Shown: positions 11,989 through 24,453 of the stretch, in pieces
Position numbering within the stretch: the stretch's first letter is position 1
Layout: the number at the start of each line of letters is the position of its first letter
NCBI GenBank assembly: GCA_900618795.1
Contig: UYJD01000002.1
Location: forward strand, 1 to 64,000
Direction of reading: 5' to 3'
Source of the DNA: Cyanodermella asteris
Lineage: Eukaryota > Ascomycota > Lecanoromycetes > Ostropales > Stictidaceae
Length of the DNA stretch: 64,000 nucleotides
The notes under the pieces: model-generated
Seen by the model: only the letters and a program-made list of their open reading frames with translations
Told to the model about the DNA's origin: nothing
Databases searched by the model: none
Translations under genes and position numbers: made by a program

Positions 11989-14900
11989 TTGCAAAAGACA
12001 GTGGCGCGGCGCCGTAGAAGCTGGAGCGCGACGAAGGTGGAGGTAAGGGGAGGAGGGTTAGCGAAGCAGGGATGTGCTCCACATGGTAGTTGCCGGGGCA
12101 GCTCGCAGCGGTGGCAACGAGCGCGCGAAAGAGGCAACAAACGGACGAGGGACAGTTCGCTTTGAGGTCGAGGGCGGGATGGTGGCAGGAGTGGCGACGG
12201 CGACGGCGACGGGGGAGAGCAGGTCGCGGAGAAGGTGGTGCAATCCGAGCAAGGCTTTGGATGGTGGAGTAGAGGGTCGAGGTGGGTATAAGAGGCCGGC
12301 CAGGCAAGCAGTCGCAGAGCAAAGCAGTCGCAAAGCGCAGAAGTGTGTGTCTGGCGGATGGCAGTTGCGGCAAGCGGCGCCCTCTGACCCAGCGAGTCAG
12401 AGACCCAGAAGGCGGCAGAGCAGTAGCAGCACCCGCGCTCCCAAGACTTCAATCAGCAGCCGCCAGCCAGCACGCAGGACGAAGACACAGACACGGATAC
12501 GGATACAGAAGCAGAAGGACGACGGTGCCGTACTGCCCGACCGCTGCGAAAGAAACAAGGACTTCCCGGGCCTGGCTTGGAGTACCGTGTAATCTACAGG
12601 AGGACCTCCTGGCTTACTTACTTTGTCTTATGCCCAAGCTCACCAACTACTGCTTACTGTAGTACTCTCGGCCCTGCCCAAGGTGATGATCGAGCACACC
12701 AGCAGCATATACACATACCGTCTGCAGCCGTCCGCTGACACTACTATAGTGCTGTATCGGTAGTGATCGCCCTCGAACATGCAGCTTACATTTGCAGATT
12801 CGCCCGCCTTGTCGACGCTGTTGTATGTGCTTCCAGAGTTTACCGGTGGATCCGTATCTTTACGCCATCGATACTGCTGAACAGACGCGGCTCGCCATGC
12901 TACGCTGTTCCTTACCTTCCCGCAGCAGCCGTACCGTACATCTCGCAACGCCCATCTCTGCTCGCCGCCGTCAGTTGATCTCTCCAACAGAAATAGATGC
13001 CAGCAGCAGTGCCGTTCACTCGTACGCATCTGGAAAATGTCGTGACATGACATCGACGGTCGACCTGCTTCCCCCAGCGAGTCTCGTCTGCATGTACACC
13101 CGTCTTTGACGCAAGCCCTAGCCGCTTTCTGGAACGCCTGATCCATATTCGTGTCGTCCGGCGACCTTGGAGAGAAAGCTGGGCAATGATCCTCATGCCA
13201 TACCACAGCATAGGGCAATCAACGCCGTTCCGCGAGCAACGGTCGAACCCATTATCCGAGCAGACCTGCCAACCACACCTACCCAAGGCATTACAGGCTC
13301 TGTGACGTGAAGGTCTTCCCCTCAGTATGCGCTACCGCTCTGCTGCATGCTGCTGTCCGACTCGTCCACTGTCGCGAACAAAACGGTGATACCATCCTTG
13401 CCCTCGTCGTCTCGACGTACTCCTGTGTGTAAGGGAAAAAAAATATCGTACCGGACAACAGGGATGGTTAGTAACTTTCGTTGCCTTGCTCGCCCCTCCG
13501 GCTCAGGGCGAGCGCCCAGCCGTCGACCCACTGGGCCGCACGCGTGCAAAGCAAGCATGGTGGCTTGGGAATCGCTGGGATTGGGGCTGCTGACGCCTTC
13601 CTCTCGCTTCTGAGCACGCTGATAATCTGTTCCTGCTTCGCCGTCCGCTGCTTGACTGCTTGCTTGCATAGGTAACTTTGAGACTCGTCGTCGCAGCTTG
13701 CCCATGGCGCTCACTCGCTGTTGGCCCCCGACGCCCACGGTACTACAACGTGCAAATGGGACGCTCTTAGCAGCCCTTCCCGCTTGGGAGATCAATTGTG
13801 GCATCGGTTCCTCGCAGAATGCTCCCAGACGGCCGATTCCATCATTTGCTCTTCACCGGTCCGTGTATCCAAAGGCGCATGCGAACATTGTAGGTATGGC
13901 CTGTTCCGCAGAGCAAGGAAAGTTTCGGCATCATCGAACTGGCCCAGCCCATGCTGCTCCATCGGTGTGTGTGCCTTTGCCTGTGAGCCATAGCCGAGTC
14001 AATGGTTTCAGGACAGACGTCTGCGGCCTCCCAGCTTGGCAGGATCCGGGACGCGAAGGCGTGCAGCATGCCTGGTCGCGTCGACGGGAGAGTAACCGCA
14101 TATTGCCGTCAATGCCGGTGTGCTTCCATCTGGTCTCGGGGCTGCTGTGCGACGAAGAGCGTACAGGATCTGATGGCGAGGAGAGGAAGGTTCCTGAGGC
14201 GGAGGTGGTGGTGGGAAGGCTGCGGTTCGAATGCTTGGGCGCTTGGTCAAAAAGTAAGGTTACTGGCGGGCCCGTTGGCATGGGTCGATACGGCGGGCAG
14301 AATTGTGGACCATGGCGGGCAGGCAAAAAGCTGTTGCGCAAGTACTGCAGCACCTGCTTACACTATTACATACACAACTACCTCGATAGATATCACATAT
14401 GCGCCCAGTATGGAACTTGAGGATGTTCCCGAAGCTCGCTGGTTCAATTGATGATCGATCATGTCCAGATGTGTTCCCCATTCTGGCCTGCGCCACGACT
14501 TTTTTAGCAACCCTGGTCCAACTTGTTACATACCTCCGATCTCCCAACTTTCAAGTTCCCACTCTTGCCCGCCCACGGCGCCCAGCCCGCACTTCGCGCC
14601 GACACACCACTGGAATCACGCATCGCCCAAGTGCGGAAGGCCAGTCGTAGCGCGTCTTGTCGATTCCAACCACGGCCCTGCCGTAGCCTGTCCCTGGCCA
14701 TGGCCGCATTCACAATCACCCGACAAGGTTTTGCCCAGCAGCCACCCGGGGCATCGATTCAAGCGGCCAAGAGAAACCTCAGCAGCGAGATCTTCGTGTG
14801 GAGAATTTTGCCAGACACCGCGCGCAACGTGTGCGGGTGGCAGCTCCCGAGTGTCCCACCTAAGGAACTGATTGTCGTCATGCCGGCGTCTACCAGCGTC

Positions 14901-17900
14901 ACCTCTCACCAAACACGCACACCGAACACAGCAGTGCAGCTACGCTATTCGACACGGGCGTCCCAAAGTAGCGTCGTTGGGCGGCTCTACCGCGGTCCCG
15001 CTCGCGTTCGCCCACACGACTAGAGTCAAGGCAAAACTCGAAAAGTCGGAACGCCCATCCTCCTGAGCGGAAAAGGCCCATACTAACGTCAGATCTGGAG
15101 AAACTCAGATAGTGGGACCTGCTCAATGGATCCACCGTAAAATCGGTGTGCTCACAGCAAGGGTTGAGCGCATCACAAGCTTGCGTGTCTTGCACGTCTT
15201 TGAGGGAGCTGCTTCAACGACAGGCCACGATTTGCTCAGCGCAAGGTAAACTGTACGGTTTGCTACTCCGACAAAGTGTGTAGGAATCATGTCGGCCGGA
15301 CCACGTCCTCGTTGTTGGCCGCGTGATGTTCTGGTGCGGACCGAGGATCCAAACACGAGCATGGCGGCTAATGCAGGTTGAAGGGCGGGACTTGAGTAAG
15401 AAATACTCTTGACAAGCCCAGAAGAAAGGGAGTAGCGGTGAGACGGATTGGGGTCGAGCGTAAGGCTCAACGACCGTTTGCAGTCGTAGCGATACTGAAA
15501 AATGCTCCGAGCCTCCAGGACGTGGCCTGCTGGGACGATAGACGCTTCACGTCAAGTTGAAATATCGCAGCACCGAAACAGGCAGTCCTCGGCGGCGTTT
15601 CCGACTTGCAGCTAACTGGGGAAGCTCTCGCGTATGCTCGAGCAATACGAGCAAAGACCTTGCTGATCCGTAGTATGCTTTGCCATGAATATTTCGAAAA
15701 GCGGTATGGGACGACGTAAGGCTGAAAGCACCATATACCGAGGACGATTACTCAAGGGGTGCTCGGTCGGACTTCTGTCCGTCGCCCTTGGCTCCAGTCT
15801 CCACCAACTGGCTGGAAATCAGTCCTGATACATACTATTCGGCGAGATTGTGGTCAGAAATCAGATATAGTTTGGCGGGGGAGCAGTGGCAGTGTTGGCG
15901 TGGGAGGGTGTGAGGCCGGCATTTCGCGGGAAGCATTAGTTACAGTACAGTATTCGCTTGCTCTGGCCGGCGCCATATCACCATGCTTCTCAGCCCTGAC
16001 AATGTTATCCACGTGCAACGATATCAGGGGGCAGCATGATAGAACATCCTCGTCAACGGGAAATGATGCTTCACATGTGGATGGTGTATCGACGAGTCGA
16101 AGCGCATTTGCTACAGGTCTAGAGGATGTAGGATCGCGGGCGGTCTTCCTGCGGCCGCCATCCACACAGTGCTTGCTTCACGGTAACTAATGTTATTAGC
16201 AGCCTGCTTGGGTGCCGCTTTTCCATTCCATGTTTCCGCCGTCGAGTCGCCGTGGTGTCGCACAGCGGCCGGGTTTTCCGTTGTTGTGTTGGTCAGCGTC
16301 CTTTGTGCGTACCCGAAGTCAGCAGCGAGGGGCGCTGCAAAAACGAGCAGCTGACCAGCCTGCCGGCGCAAGCAATGGGCGGATACTGATGATGGCTGGC
16401 TGGCAATTGCGCAAGCATCCAAGGGCAGCATCCGCGGCAAGGTTAAGGTGTGAGCGGCACGGCACGCTGGGGTTGCCCAGGAGGTCTCTCATCCTTCACG
16501 CTGACTGATTCGAGGGTTAGCACCGGCCAAGTGGTACTGGGTCAGATGCTAGCCGTCTCCTCGCCGGCCACGGCTCTGCGTCGTTGCTGTCGTACGTCCA
16601 GTACTTCTTTTTACAACAGCATCCTGGCCACATGATCCTACTCAGCTGCGTCGCGAGAGCGATGTTGGGAAGTTGATACAGCCTTGCAGCAATTTGCCTT
16701 CGAAAGCGGCTTGAGTGACTTCTCGCTGACCACGGTGTTGGTCATTCTGTAAAAGCAGGCAACGTCGCTACTGCATGGCTGCGACGCCTTTGCGGTGAAC
16801 GACTTATGCAGCCTTGTTCAGCTGCAAGCCCGAACACAAGCCTTACAGTTTGCGCCCCTCGACGATTCCGTCTAGATCTCGGAGCCTGACTCGTTGAAGT
16901 CTTGGCTCAGCCAGAAACCTGATGTCGGGCCAGTGCTCCCAGACTAGACAGCACGTTTTCTCACTGCTCGATATTGTGTATATCCTTGCAACCAGTCGAC
17001 ATTTCTTGTGGCGGTCCCACGGGCAATACTCGTTGAGAGTGCGAGCCTGCGTACGTGACCAACGGTCCCAAGTCCATTTTGCTGGTCGGGCCAGCTGAAT
17101 GTACATGTGCAAAGTCGGGATGGCGACTGTCTGATCTTCCTCGCCAACGGAAAGCAGCCAGATGGAGTGCTTGCAAACTTGACCAGACGAAACTCGGAAA
17201 CCCAGAGGATGCGGGTCTATGCTTGGCTCATTAGACACCAGCCGCGTTATCGACCAGGTACCTGAAATCGCCGTCTTACGCTCCTGCCTCAAGTTGAGCT
17301 TGCAGGCCAGTCAAGCTCTCTGCGTAGTATTCACGGTTGAGGAGGCCACGGGCACATGGTCGGCGTTACCGTTGGTTGAGCATTGATTGCACCTCGTCTG
17401 TCATGTCTTTGGACTTGGGCGACATGGGTCCGAATCTCCGAGACGGTATGTAGCGATCTCACTTTACCGTGTCCCGCTGCGCTCCGTGCGAGTCGCGTGC
17501 GATGCTTAGCTCGAGGCAAGGTGTCAAGAATAGCGGAAGGCGAAAGTTTCAAGCACAGAGGGGTCAACAGCCCTCACCGTGGGACTAGGGCCAGTGCGGT
17601 AGGGAGTACCGCAAATCGGAAACGGAACTGGAGCACGCCGAGGCGGCACCAGGCGTCTTCGATAACAGCTGAGCGTTATGTATACAAGCGTAGCTATGGC
17701 ATCCTTGACGAAGCGATGGTCGACGCTGGTGATGCAAGCAAGCCTGTTCCGGCTACGACTCCTGCAAGTCAATGAATAATATCACCTCAATTCCGCCACC
17801 TGGTGACCAACGGGAAACGCTATCACTGGCTCTGGCCATGATGGTGCGGTTGCTGGAATCACCTTGATCGTCGACGCTACGGCAAGGCGTGGTCGTCAAT

Positions 17901-20900
17901 GAAGACCTTGGCCGTCGGGGGCCAGAGGCTAGCACTGGCTTTGTCGGTTATATGCTTCGCTATCGTCTGAAGCTGTGGGCTTGAGAGCGCAAGTCCGTGC
18001 AACCTGCTAGCGGGGCAGGCCAGCTGCAGTGGTGGTCAATCGCAGATTCTTCTCATTGAGGCTAGTAAACGTCAACAGCACACGATACAGCAACTGACGT
18101 GCAATGTGATACTATTCGAAATCCAGACAGAGCTATCGTAAAGATTATCCTGTCTGTGAACTTGTGCCTTGCCAGTTGGGAGCGCAAAGCTGGAGAGGCT
18201 GGTGTAAGATTATGCTGCTGTCGCATAGTCGCATAGACGCTCAGCATCTGCGTCTGCTGACTGGACGGCAGCAAATTAGCATCATGACAGCTTCGCGATC
18301 AGTCGCCATCAATTTACGGTGTGTCTGACGTTCAGCCTGGCATCGTGTTGGTGGTGCTTGACATCTGGCTCCGTGTCGTCGGGCAGCTTCGGCGGGATTG
18401 CGGAAGTTTAACGGAAGCTTGGACTGTCAGGACACTCTCGCGTGGTCTCGCACGCGAATCAGGCTGAGCATCACGGTGGCAGGGGAGACAACGGCTGTTG
18501 CCATATGCGAGATGCCGCCGAGCAGGGAACGAAGAGTGCTTCTGATGTCTCATAGGCGCCCAGCCACTTGAAGCGTCGATCCGTGTGCGTAAGAGATGTT
18601 GTCTCCTGCTCGATTGGGACCGCGAACTGCATCGCGACCCACGGCTACCTAGAAAAGCCAGCCAGAAGGACTGCGAAGTCGAAAAGTCTCTAGCAGTGGT
18701 GTCGACGATCCAGCGGGCTCTAATCAGAGTCGACAGCGCTACACCATATCCTTGCCTGGAGTGGCCTCTTGGCTGGCTATACCCACCCTGGACGATGCAG
18801 CAAGGGGGGACGTAGGTTTTGACGGCAGCGGAATGGAAGCGCGAGCGCACCGTCATCGCATGGCTGGGGTAACCATGAATTCGCTGATTCTGTGTGTCGA
18901 GCGACGAGCAGCGCGGACCTGGGTGGCGAAGATGGCCGTGTCCTGTCAAGGGCTGTCATGTCTTGAGCTCCCACGAACCTGGCGCCGGGGTGAGAGGCGG
19001 GCCGCAACGGCGTTTGTGATACCGCCCTAGTATCCTTCGTAAGTTTGAAAAGCACCTTGTTAGGTAACCTTCACGAAGGTAACTTTCCACTGCCCATTAG
19101 ACCTGGGCAGAATTTGAATCACGAGCGGAAGTGTTCTTCAGCGTCAACTGTGGTGCAGACCATACCAGCGCCCGATACCAACTGCTTAGAGCTTCCCAGG
19201 CGTTGAGTTCCTATCATCCTCGTCGTATCTTTTGTCCAACAACAAACAAAATAACAGTACATTTTGGCAACATTTCGGCAACAATCTGCGCAATCTTTCT
19301 GTGCAACAAATTTATGGTCAAAGAACGCGGCTCTTTCGCCCTTGAGGGCAATGATGAGGCTTGGACACATCACCATAAATGCACAAGACTTACCATTTCC
19401 GCTCAAGTGGAGGAAACATTGTAGAATATGCCGTTCGAAGCGCCTTCGATTCCGTAGCCTCGCTGCTGGCCAGACCAAGCCCCCGCCTGCTGCTCACGCA
19501 TTTAGCCCGCAGCGTTGTAGAACGGCAGAGCCGCCATTTTTGATTTGCTACAGTAAGCGAAACGAGGCGCTATGAGCGGATATGCTACTGTTTGCCATCT
19601 AGATGACAATCAATTGCCGTGCTTTCTCATTACCTGCATCTGCTCGAGCCATCGGCGGGTATCTATCTCCCACCGTAGCACAAACGGCAGCCCTTGTCTG
19701 AGCGGACCGAGCGGGCACGAGTGATCCATGGCCACGTCGCCGCGAGGATCTATAGCAACAAGGGTGTGTCCATCCCAACTGGCAGTAATGGCAAAGAGAA
19801 GGTCCCGGCTCTGGTCAGATGATCGACTCCTCCTGCGGCCCTAATGCAGGCTGGCGAAGTTGCGACACAAGACCACCCTTGGTGTTCACACGTCAAGGTT
19901 TGTTCCAGCAAGGATGTTGAAGCTTGGGCTTCTCGGCCCGTCCGCTGCCCTTCTGTCGTCTGCTTCAGTGCAGAGCCGTTGGGGCCACGAGGGCTTGTGT
20001 AATGCCATGGTCACTGCGGAGGCCAGCACCCTTGAGGCTGGCGATCTCGGTTCTTGCCATCACCTGCCATCTGGAAGAATGCTAAACCACGGTGCATTCT
20101 GCCAATACGGCTTCAAGTAAGTATTCTAGAAGACATGTATTAGCTCTGAATTGAATGTATAGGAGCCGAGTCTGCATGATATCGTGGTAGCGACTGCTCA
20201 AGCTAATACAGTAGTGCGTACTGGCTGGACTTTTGATTTCTCGGTATTGGCCCTGATCAGTTCTTGGAGACATTCTCCATTTCCCAAGATATGTCTCTTG
20301 TCCTTCCATGATGTCTCGGCCTGGTTAGGTCTTGACTTCTATTCCTGGCTTGCTCGCTACCAGCTGCCAGCGCGGTGATTATCGCCAGCCCTGCCTGAAC
20401 ATGGCAGGAGCGGTGTGACTGCTCAGCGGCGTAGCAACTCGACTCGACACACAGTCGGGAAACGATCCATGGCGCCCAAACGCCATCTCCTCACTGCTTA
20501 TTGTTATTACGCGCTGCGAGCGCGCTCGCCGCCCGCAGCTGACGAAAGCACGGCCGGTGACGCGGCGGCAGAGGGCTGTGGAGTTGAAATCTGATCTCCT
20601 CTGCTACCGAGATCATCCAAGATACTGGTACAGTCAAGACCACACCCAACAACCGCACCATATCGACCATGTGCCGCTGCCTTCCGCCGCGTCGTCATTA
20701 ATGTCTTGCTTTCTCTGCCAAAGTCCCAAAAACGAAGAGCCCAACCTCGATTTCGCGGCGGTACAAGAGCCAAGTCAGCTCGTCCGCGGTTGGCCACCCG
20801 TCATCAACCCAAGCCCCATCATCTCGACCGTAGCAAGATTCCGTCTGATTTCTAACTTTCGCTCTGCCCTTTTTCGGATTCGGACCCAGGGATTTGGCTC

Positions 20901-21506
20901 GGGACTCTGTCTCATGGCCGTCTGACAGCGCCCCGTCGCCGGCTTCCCTTGGGACCGGTGCAGCGGTGCTCTCTTATTAGCCCTCGCTGCATGTCATCAG
21001 CAAGATCACGGGAGCAACATCTCGCTTTCCAGCAACTCTCAGCGCGGGTTCGTCGAAGCAAGGCTGCTGGCCGCTCCTACGTACTGTAATCAAAGAGGAC
21101 TTCCTACTATGGTGGCCTTCCCTTCGTACCGACCGCTGTTACCCCGACGGTTCGTGTGAGACCTGACTGGCTAGTTCGCTCGTCCGATCTACTCTTGTCC
21201 AACGCAATCTTGGTCAGGCTGGGCTTTGATTTCACTTTCCGCCACGATTAGACACGGGAAGCCGTCCCGCTGCTGCATGCACTCGGCCGCAGACCATGAC
21301 CAATGATGCTACCGCCATGAGAGACCCGTTACGAGCTCAGGCCCATCCATGCTGTTTCGGGAGCTACGGCCGCGTGGTTCAGCACAGAAAACGTCAGATT
21401 GGGTTGGACACAGGTACGGTATGCTTACAGTATGGCATCGGTGTCTCACTCCCAGCCTGACATCGACAGTACGTTCATTGAATAATGCTCTGTCTTCAGG
21501 TCGTGA
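11989..21506. other. 9.5-kb stretch without a convincing gene
   Basis: This is the upstream side of the Zn2Cys6 gene and the downstream side of UBP6. The first 600 bp are CT/GA-skewed, as expected for a long 5' leader on the minus strand. An imperfect palindrome lies at 19064-19083 (GTAACCTTC / GAAGGTAAC, one mismatch, 2-base loop). Open frames of up to about 240 codons exist but their peptides are not protein-like. Composition is not AT-rich. No RNA gene or transposon was recognised. Confidence 0.4.
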
Positions 21507-23294
21507 TCATGCTTTTTGAGCTGCCGACAACGCTGAAGCACTGTTGCCAGCCGCCTCTTCATCGGTGGGAAGCTCAATCGCACGATACAGAAGTATGAGA
21601 GCAGAATGGCTCTCACCGCCCCCTGAGAGCGTCTCAATTTTCTCGGCATCCACCTCGGAGACTTTGTCGTCGTTGAACCACCACCACTTACCGTCCTCTT
21701 CCTTGCGCTTGCCAGTCTTCGAATCGACGGCACCCTGCTTCTTCACATAAGCCGTGTAATGTCCACTGTCAGCGCTGGCGCCTTGGTGTGTCACTACGCC
21801 ACGTAGTTCGTAGATGCCCGACTTGTTGGCCGTGTCGTCGGTGGTTTTCTGCTGGCTGATGAGCTCGTGAAGCTCCTTCTTGGCTTTCTTGACCAATTCG
21901 GCTTTCTCTGCCTCATATTCAGCATCTGTCTTGAAGACCTCGTCAGTCATCTCCGTATCGCCATCAGCCGGCTTCTTCTCCTTCTCTTCGGCCTTCTCCT
22001 TGTTCTTCTGTAGCGGCTCTTTCCTGTCAGCCTCTCCAGCTCTGTCAATTTCTTGCTGATGGGCACGCTTTTGCCTCTTGCGTGCGCGAACCATGTCTTC
22101 TTCATCTTTGCGAATCTCGCGGACCTTGTCACGAACAGGGATAAGTTCCTTCTTCAGCGTATCCGCGCAGAACTCTACAACATCCAGTTCAGCCGGGAAA
22201 GTGACCTTTCGCATAATCTTTGCTTTTTTCTGTGCCTCGCGCTTCCAAAAGAATCGAACAAAGTGTACGGTCAGATACTTCGGTAGTCGCGAGATGCGTG
22301 ACGTCTTCGTGTAAGTTGCTTCGCGTCCCAGAAGTTCCGAATTCTTCTCGAGCTTCTCCTCAAGACCGGCACGAATACCTTCACCGAGGTGGTTTGTGTC
22401 TTTAGTGATGTGGCAGTTCAGCTTCAAAAAGGGCTCTGTGCCTTGAACTGGTTCTTCGCCCAGCTCAGAAGCCTGGCTCTCGTCACATTTGAGTTCCGTT
22501 TCGAGTTTACCTGACATGTAGCTGTCTACGTAACTGCTCGTCGATGAATTTGAGCCTGCATCATCCCCACTTGAGTTTTGACCGTTGTTGACTTTGAGCT
22601 TGGAACGTAGCTGAGTAAGAAGTTGACTCCATGCCTCTTCAGCGTCCTGCTGTGCAAAGCCCTGACCTGTCCGCGACCGTTCTGCAAATTGTGGGAAAGC
22701 CTGTCGGAACGCCTGCAAAAACGCAAAAGGAGGAAAGCCGTCTTGTGTCTCTGACATTTGCTTGTAAAGGTTGCGGAGGTTCATGGTGATGTCACTCGAG
22801 CCTCCTCCTACGCCCTGCAGACCAAACTGCGCGTAGTCGGCAGCAGAAGGTCCGGTTGAAGCAGACGGAGTGTATTTCAACAACTGATCCTGCAGCTCGG
22901 GCATCGCACGCATGACTTGCAGCGTCGAGTTGAGGTAGCATGTGTTTCCCAGATTCTCAAGACCAGCAGGTATCGCACCCTCCTGCTGGGCAGCCTCCGC
23001 TTCCGTCATGTCTTCCATGAATCGAACCTTCTCTTGCGGTCGTGAGATCAAACTGACACCTTCGGCTGATGGTGTCCCCATCATCATGAACGTCTGGCCG
23101 GGCTTCGCGTTGAGCTTCGACAAGTCTGTGTCATCTTTAAGCTGTCCGCCTTTGACCAGCACCTTTTGTCGCTCTGGCTCAACGCCAGTCAAAGAGAAGA
23201 GCTGGAATTTGAAGGTCTCGCCGGTGGCGGTTGGGTCAAGCTCCAGCTCATAGAGCTTGCCCTGGTGTTTGACTTTCACAGGTATGGCCGCCAT
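21507..23294 (-). CDS. UBP6: Proteasome-associated ubiquitin carboxyl-terminal hydrolase 6
   Basis: Uninterrupted frame of 595 residues on the minus strand. The orthologues (yeast Ubp6, human USP14) bind the 19S regulatory particle and remove ubiquitin from substrates docked on the proteasome. Residues 1-75 form the ubiquitin-like domain that binds Rpn1 (MAAIPVKVKHQGKLYELELD onward). The USP catalytic domain starts near residue 108. The Cys box GLENLGNTCYLNSTLQ gives nucleophile Cys119. The His box is DSGHYTAYV near residue 515, and WWWFNDDKVSEV supplies the third catalytic residue. A Lys/Glu-rich insertion (about residues 395-480, including KNKEKAEEKEKKPADGD) is longer than in yeast. The ATG at 23294 starts directly at the UBL domain. 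It shares a 432-bp divergent promoter with ARPC4. Confidence 0.95.
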   Translation of the reverse strand: MAAIPVKVKHQGKLYELELDPTATGETFKFQLFSLTGVEPERQKVLVKGGQLKDDTDLSKLNAKPGQTFMMMGTPSAEGVSLISRPQEKVRFMEDMTEAEAAQQEGAIPAGLENLGNTCYLNSTLQVMRAMPELQDQLLKYTPSASTGPSAADYAQFGLQGVGGGSSDITMNLRNLYKQMSETQDGFPPFAFLQAFRQAFPQFAERSRTGQGFAQQDAEEAWSQLLTQLRSKLKVNNGQNSSGDDAGSNSSTSSYVDSYMSGKLETELKCDESQASELGEEPVQGTEPFLKLNCHITKDTNHLGEGIRAGLEEKLEKNSELLGREATYTKTSRISRLPKYLTVHFVRFFWKREAQKKAKIMRKVTFPAELDVVEFCADTLKKELIPVRDKVREIRKDEEDMVRARKRQKRAHQQEIDRAGEADRKEPLQKNKEKAEEKEKKPADGDTEMTDEVFKTDAEYEAEKAELVKKAKKELHELISQQKTTDDTANKSGIYELRGVVTHQGASADSGHYTAYVKKQGAVDSKTGKRKEEDGKWWWFNDDKVSEVDAEKIETLSGGGESHSALILLYRAIELPTDEEAAGNSASALSAAQKA

Positions 23295-23726
23295 GCTGTC
23301 TGGTTTCTGGTTTCTGGTTACTGTGGTCAGAAATTTTGCAAAGCCTGCAGGCGAGAAGAAGACGAGACTTACAAGGTGGCGGCGACAATATGTCGGTCAG
23401 TGTTTACTTCAGCAAGCATGGAAGGATCTCGTTTCGGAGCTTGCGGGCTGCACCCCGCCGTGCATCATAGTGGCCACGCCAAGACTGTGTGCCTGGCAGC
23501 TGCACCCACCACCGACACTCAATCCATGCCATTAGCGTGAGGGTATAGTCAAATGAGGACACACCGGCTCATGAACGAAACTCCACCAAAGCGCCAATCG
23601 TGTATTTGAATTCACCCGTCAGCGTCGGGGAACGACCTATCGACTTGAACGCTTCGAGCCCCACGTGCGTCTGTGTTGTAGCTCATCGACTTGTGAATGC
23701 ATTGAGACGAGCTGATACGCTTCATA
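23295..23726. promoter_or_regulatory. Shared divergent promoter of UBP6 and ARPC4
   Basis: 432 bp between two head-to-head start codons with no coding potential of its own. It must hold the promoters and 5' leaders of both the deubiquitinase (minus) and the ARPC4 gene (plus). No clear TATA box is seen, in keeping with housekeeping promoters. Confidence 0.6.
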
Positions 23727-24453
23727 ATGGTAAATATGTTAGCGAGACTGGTCTCTACGAGCGTCCAGTTGACATCGAGACAGTCGCAGTCCCTCAGACC
23801 GTACCTCCAGGCTGTGCGAGCGTCGTTAACGGCAGCTTTGGCCCTTGCGGATTTCCCCTCTCAGACATCGGAACGACACAACGTCCCTGAAGTGGAAGCA
23901 GCATCGTCTCCCGAGGTCTTGTTAAACCCTCTCCACGTTTCTCGGAACGAAAATGAACGTGTATTGATCGAGCCGGCCGTCAACTCGATACGAGTCAGCA
24001 TCAAGATCAAACAGGCAGACGAAATCGAGAACATTTTGGTCCACAAATTCACTCGATTTTTGACGCAGCGAGCGGAGGCTTTCTTCATCCTGCGCAGGAA
24101 AGCGATTAAGGTTGGCCAAATCGGAATTTGAATGAGGGACACCGACAATGAGTTCAGACTAACGACGTGCCAGGGTTACGACATATCGTTCTTGATCACC
24201 AACTTCCATACTGAGGAGATGTTAAAGCACAAGCTGGTTGACTTCATCATTCACTTCATGGAAGAGGTCGACAAGGAAATTTCGGAGATGAAGTTATTTG
24301 TACGCTGCGTTTCGACAGGTTGTGTGCAATTTCTAACATGAATGCAGTTGAACGCACGAGCACGTTTCGTTGCAGAGTCTTTCTTGACACCGGTATGGCA
24401 AGATATGGTGGCTGCATGTTGGAAGATACGCTGACACGCCGCAGTTCGACTGA
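23727..24453 (+). CDS. ARC19: Actin-related protein 2/3 complex subunit 4 (ARPC4)
   Basis: Five exons: 23727-23729, 23784-24110, 24174-24299, 24348-24392 and 24445-24453, giving 169 residues. Introns are 54, 63, 48 and 52 bp, all GT-AG, with CTAAC branch motifs in introns 2 and 3. The first exon is only the ATG, and the last is Phe-Asp-stop. The spliced protein begins [20 protein letters not shown], contains [20 protein letters not shown] and [19 protein letters not shown], and ends AESFLTPFD. This is the near-invariant ARPC4 sequence, so every junction is supported by family conservation. ARPC4 forms the scaffold core of the Arp2/3 complex with ARPC2 and is needed for branched actin nucleation at endocytic sites and hyphal tips. 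Because of the tiny exons the gene is easily missed by simple open-frame scans. Confidence 0.95.

Noticed and set aside
16843-17292. 149-codon minus-strand frame with some natural-looking peptide
   Set aside because: Trp/Arg-rich composition typical of random frames, no splice partners, no recognisable domain.
19064-19083. Imperfect palindrome GTAACCTTC/GAAGGTAAC as a possible regulator or element end
   Set aside because: Single copy, one mismatch, no neighbouring gene or repeat partner; expected by chance in 64 kb.
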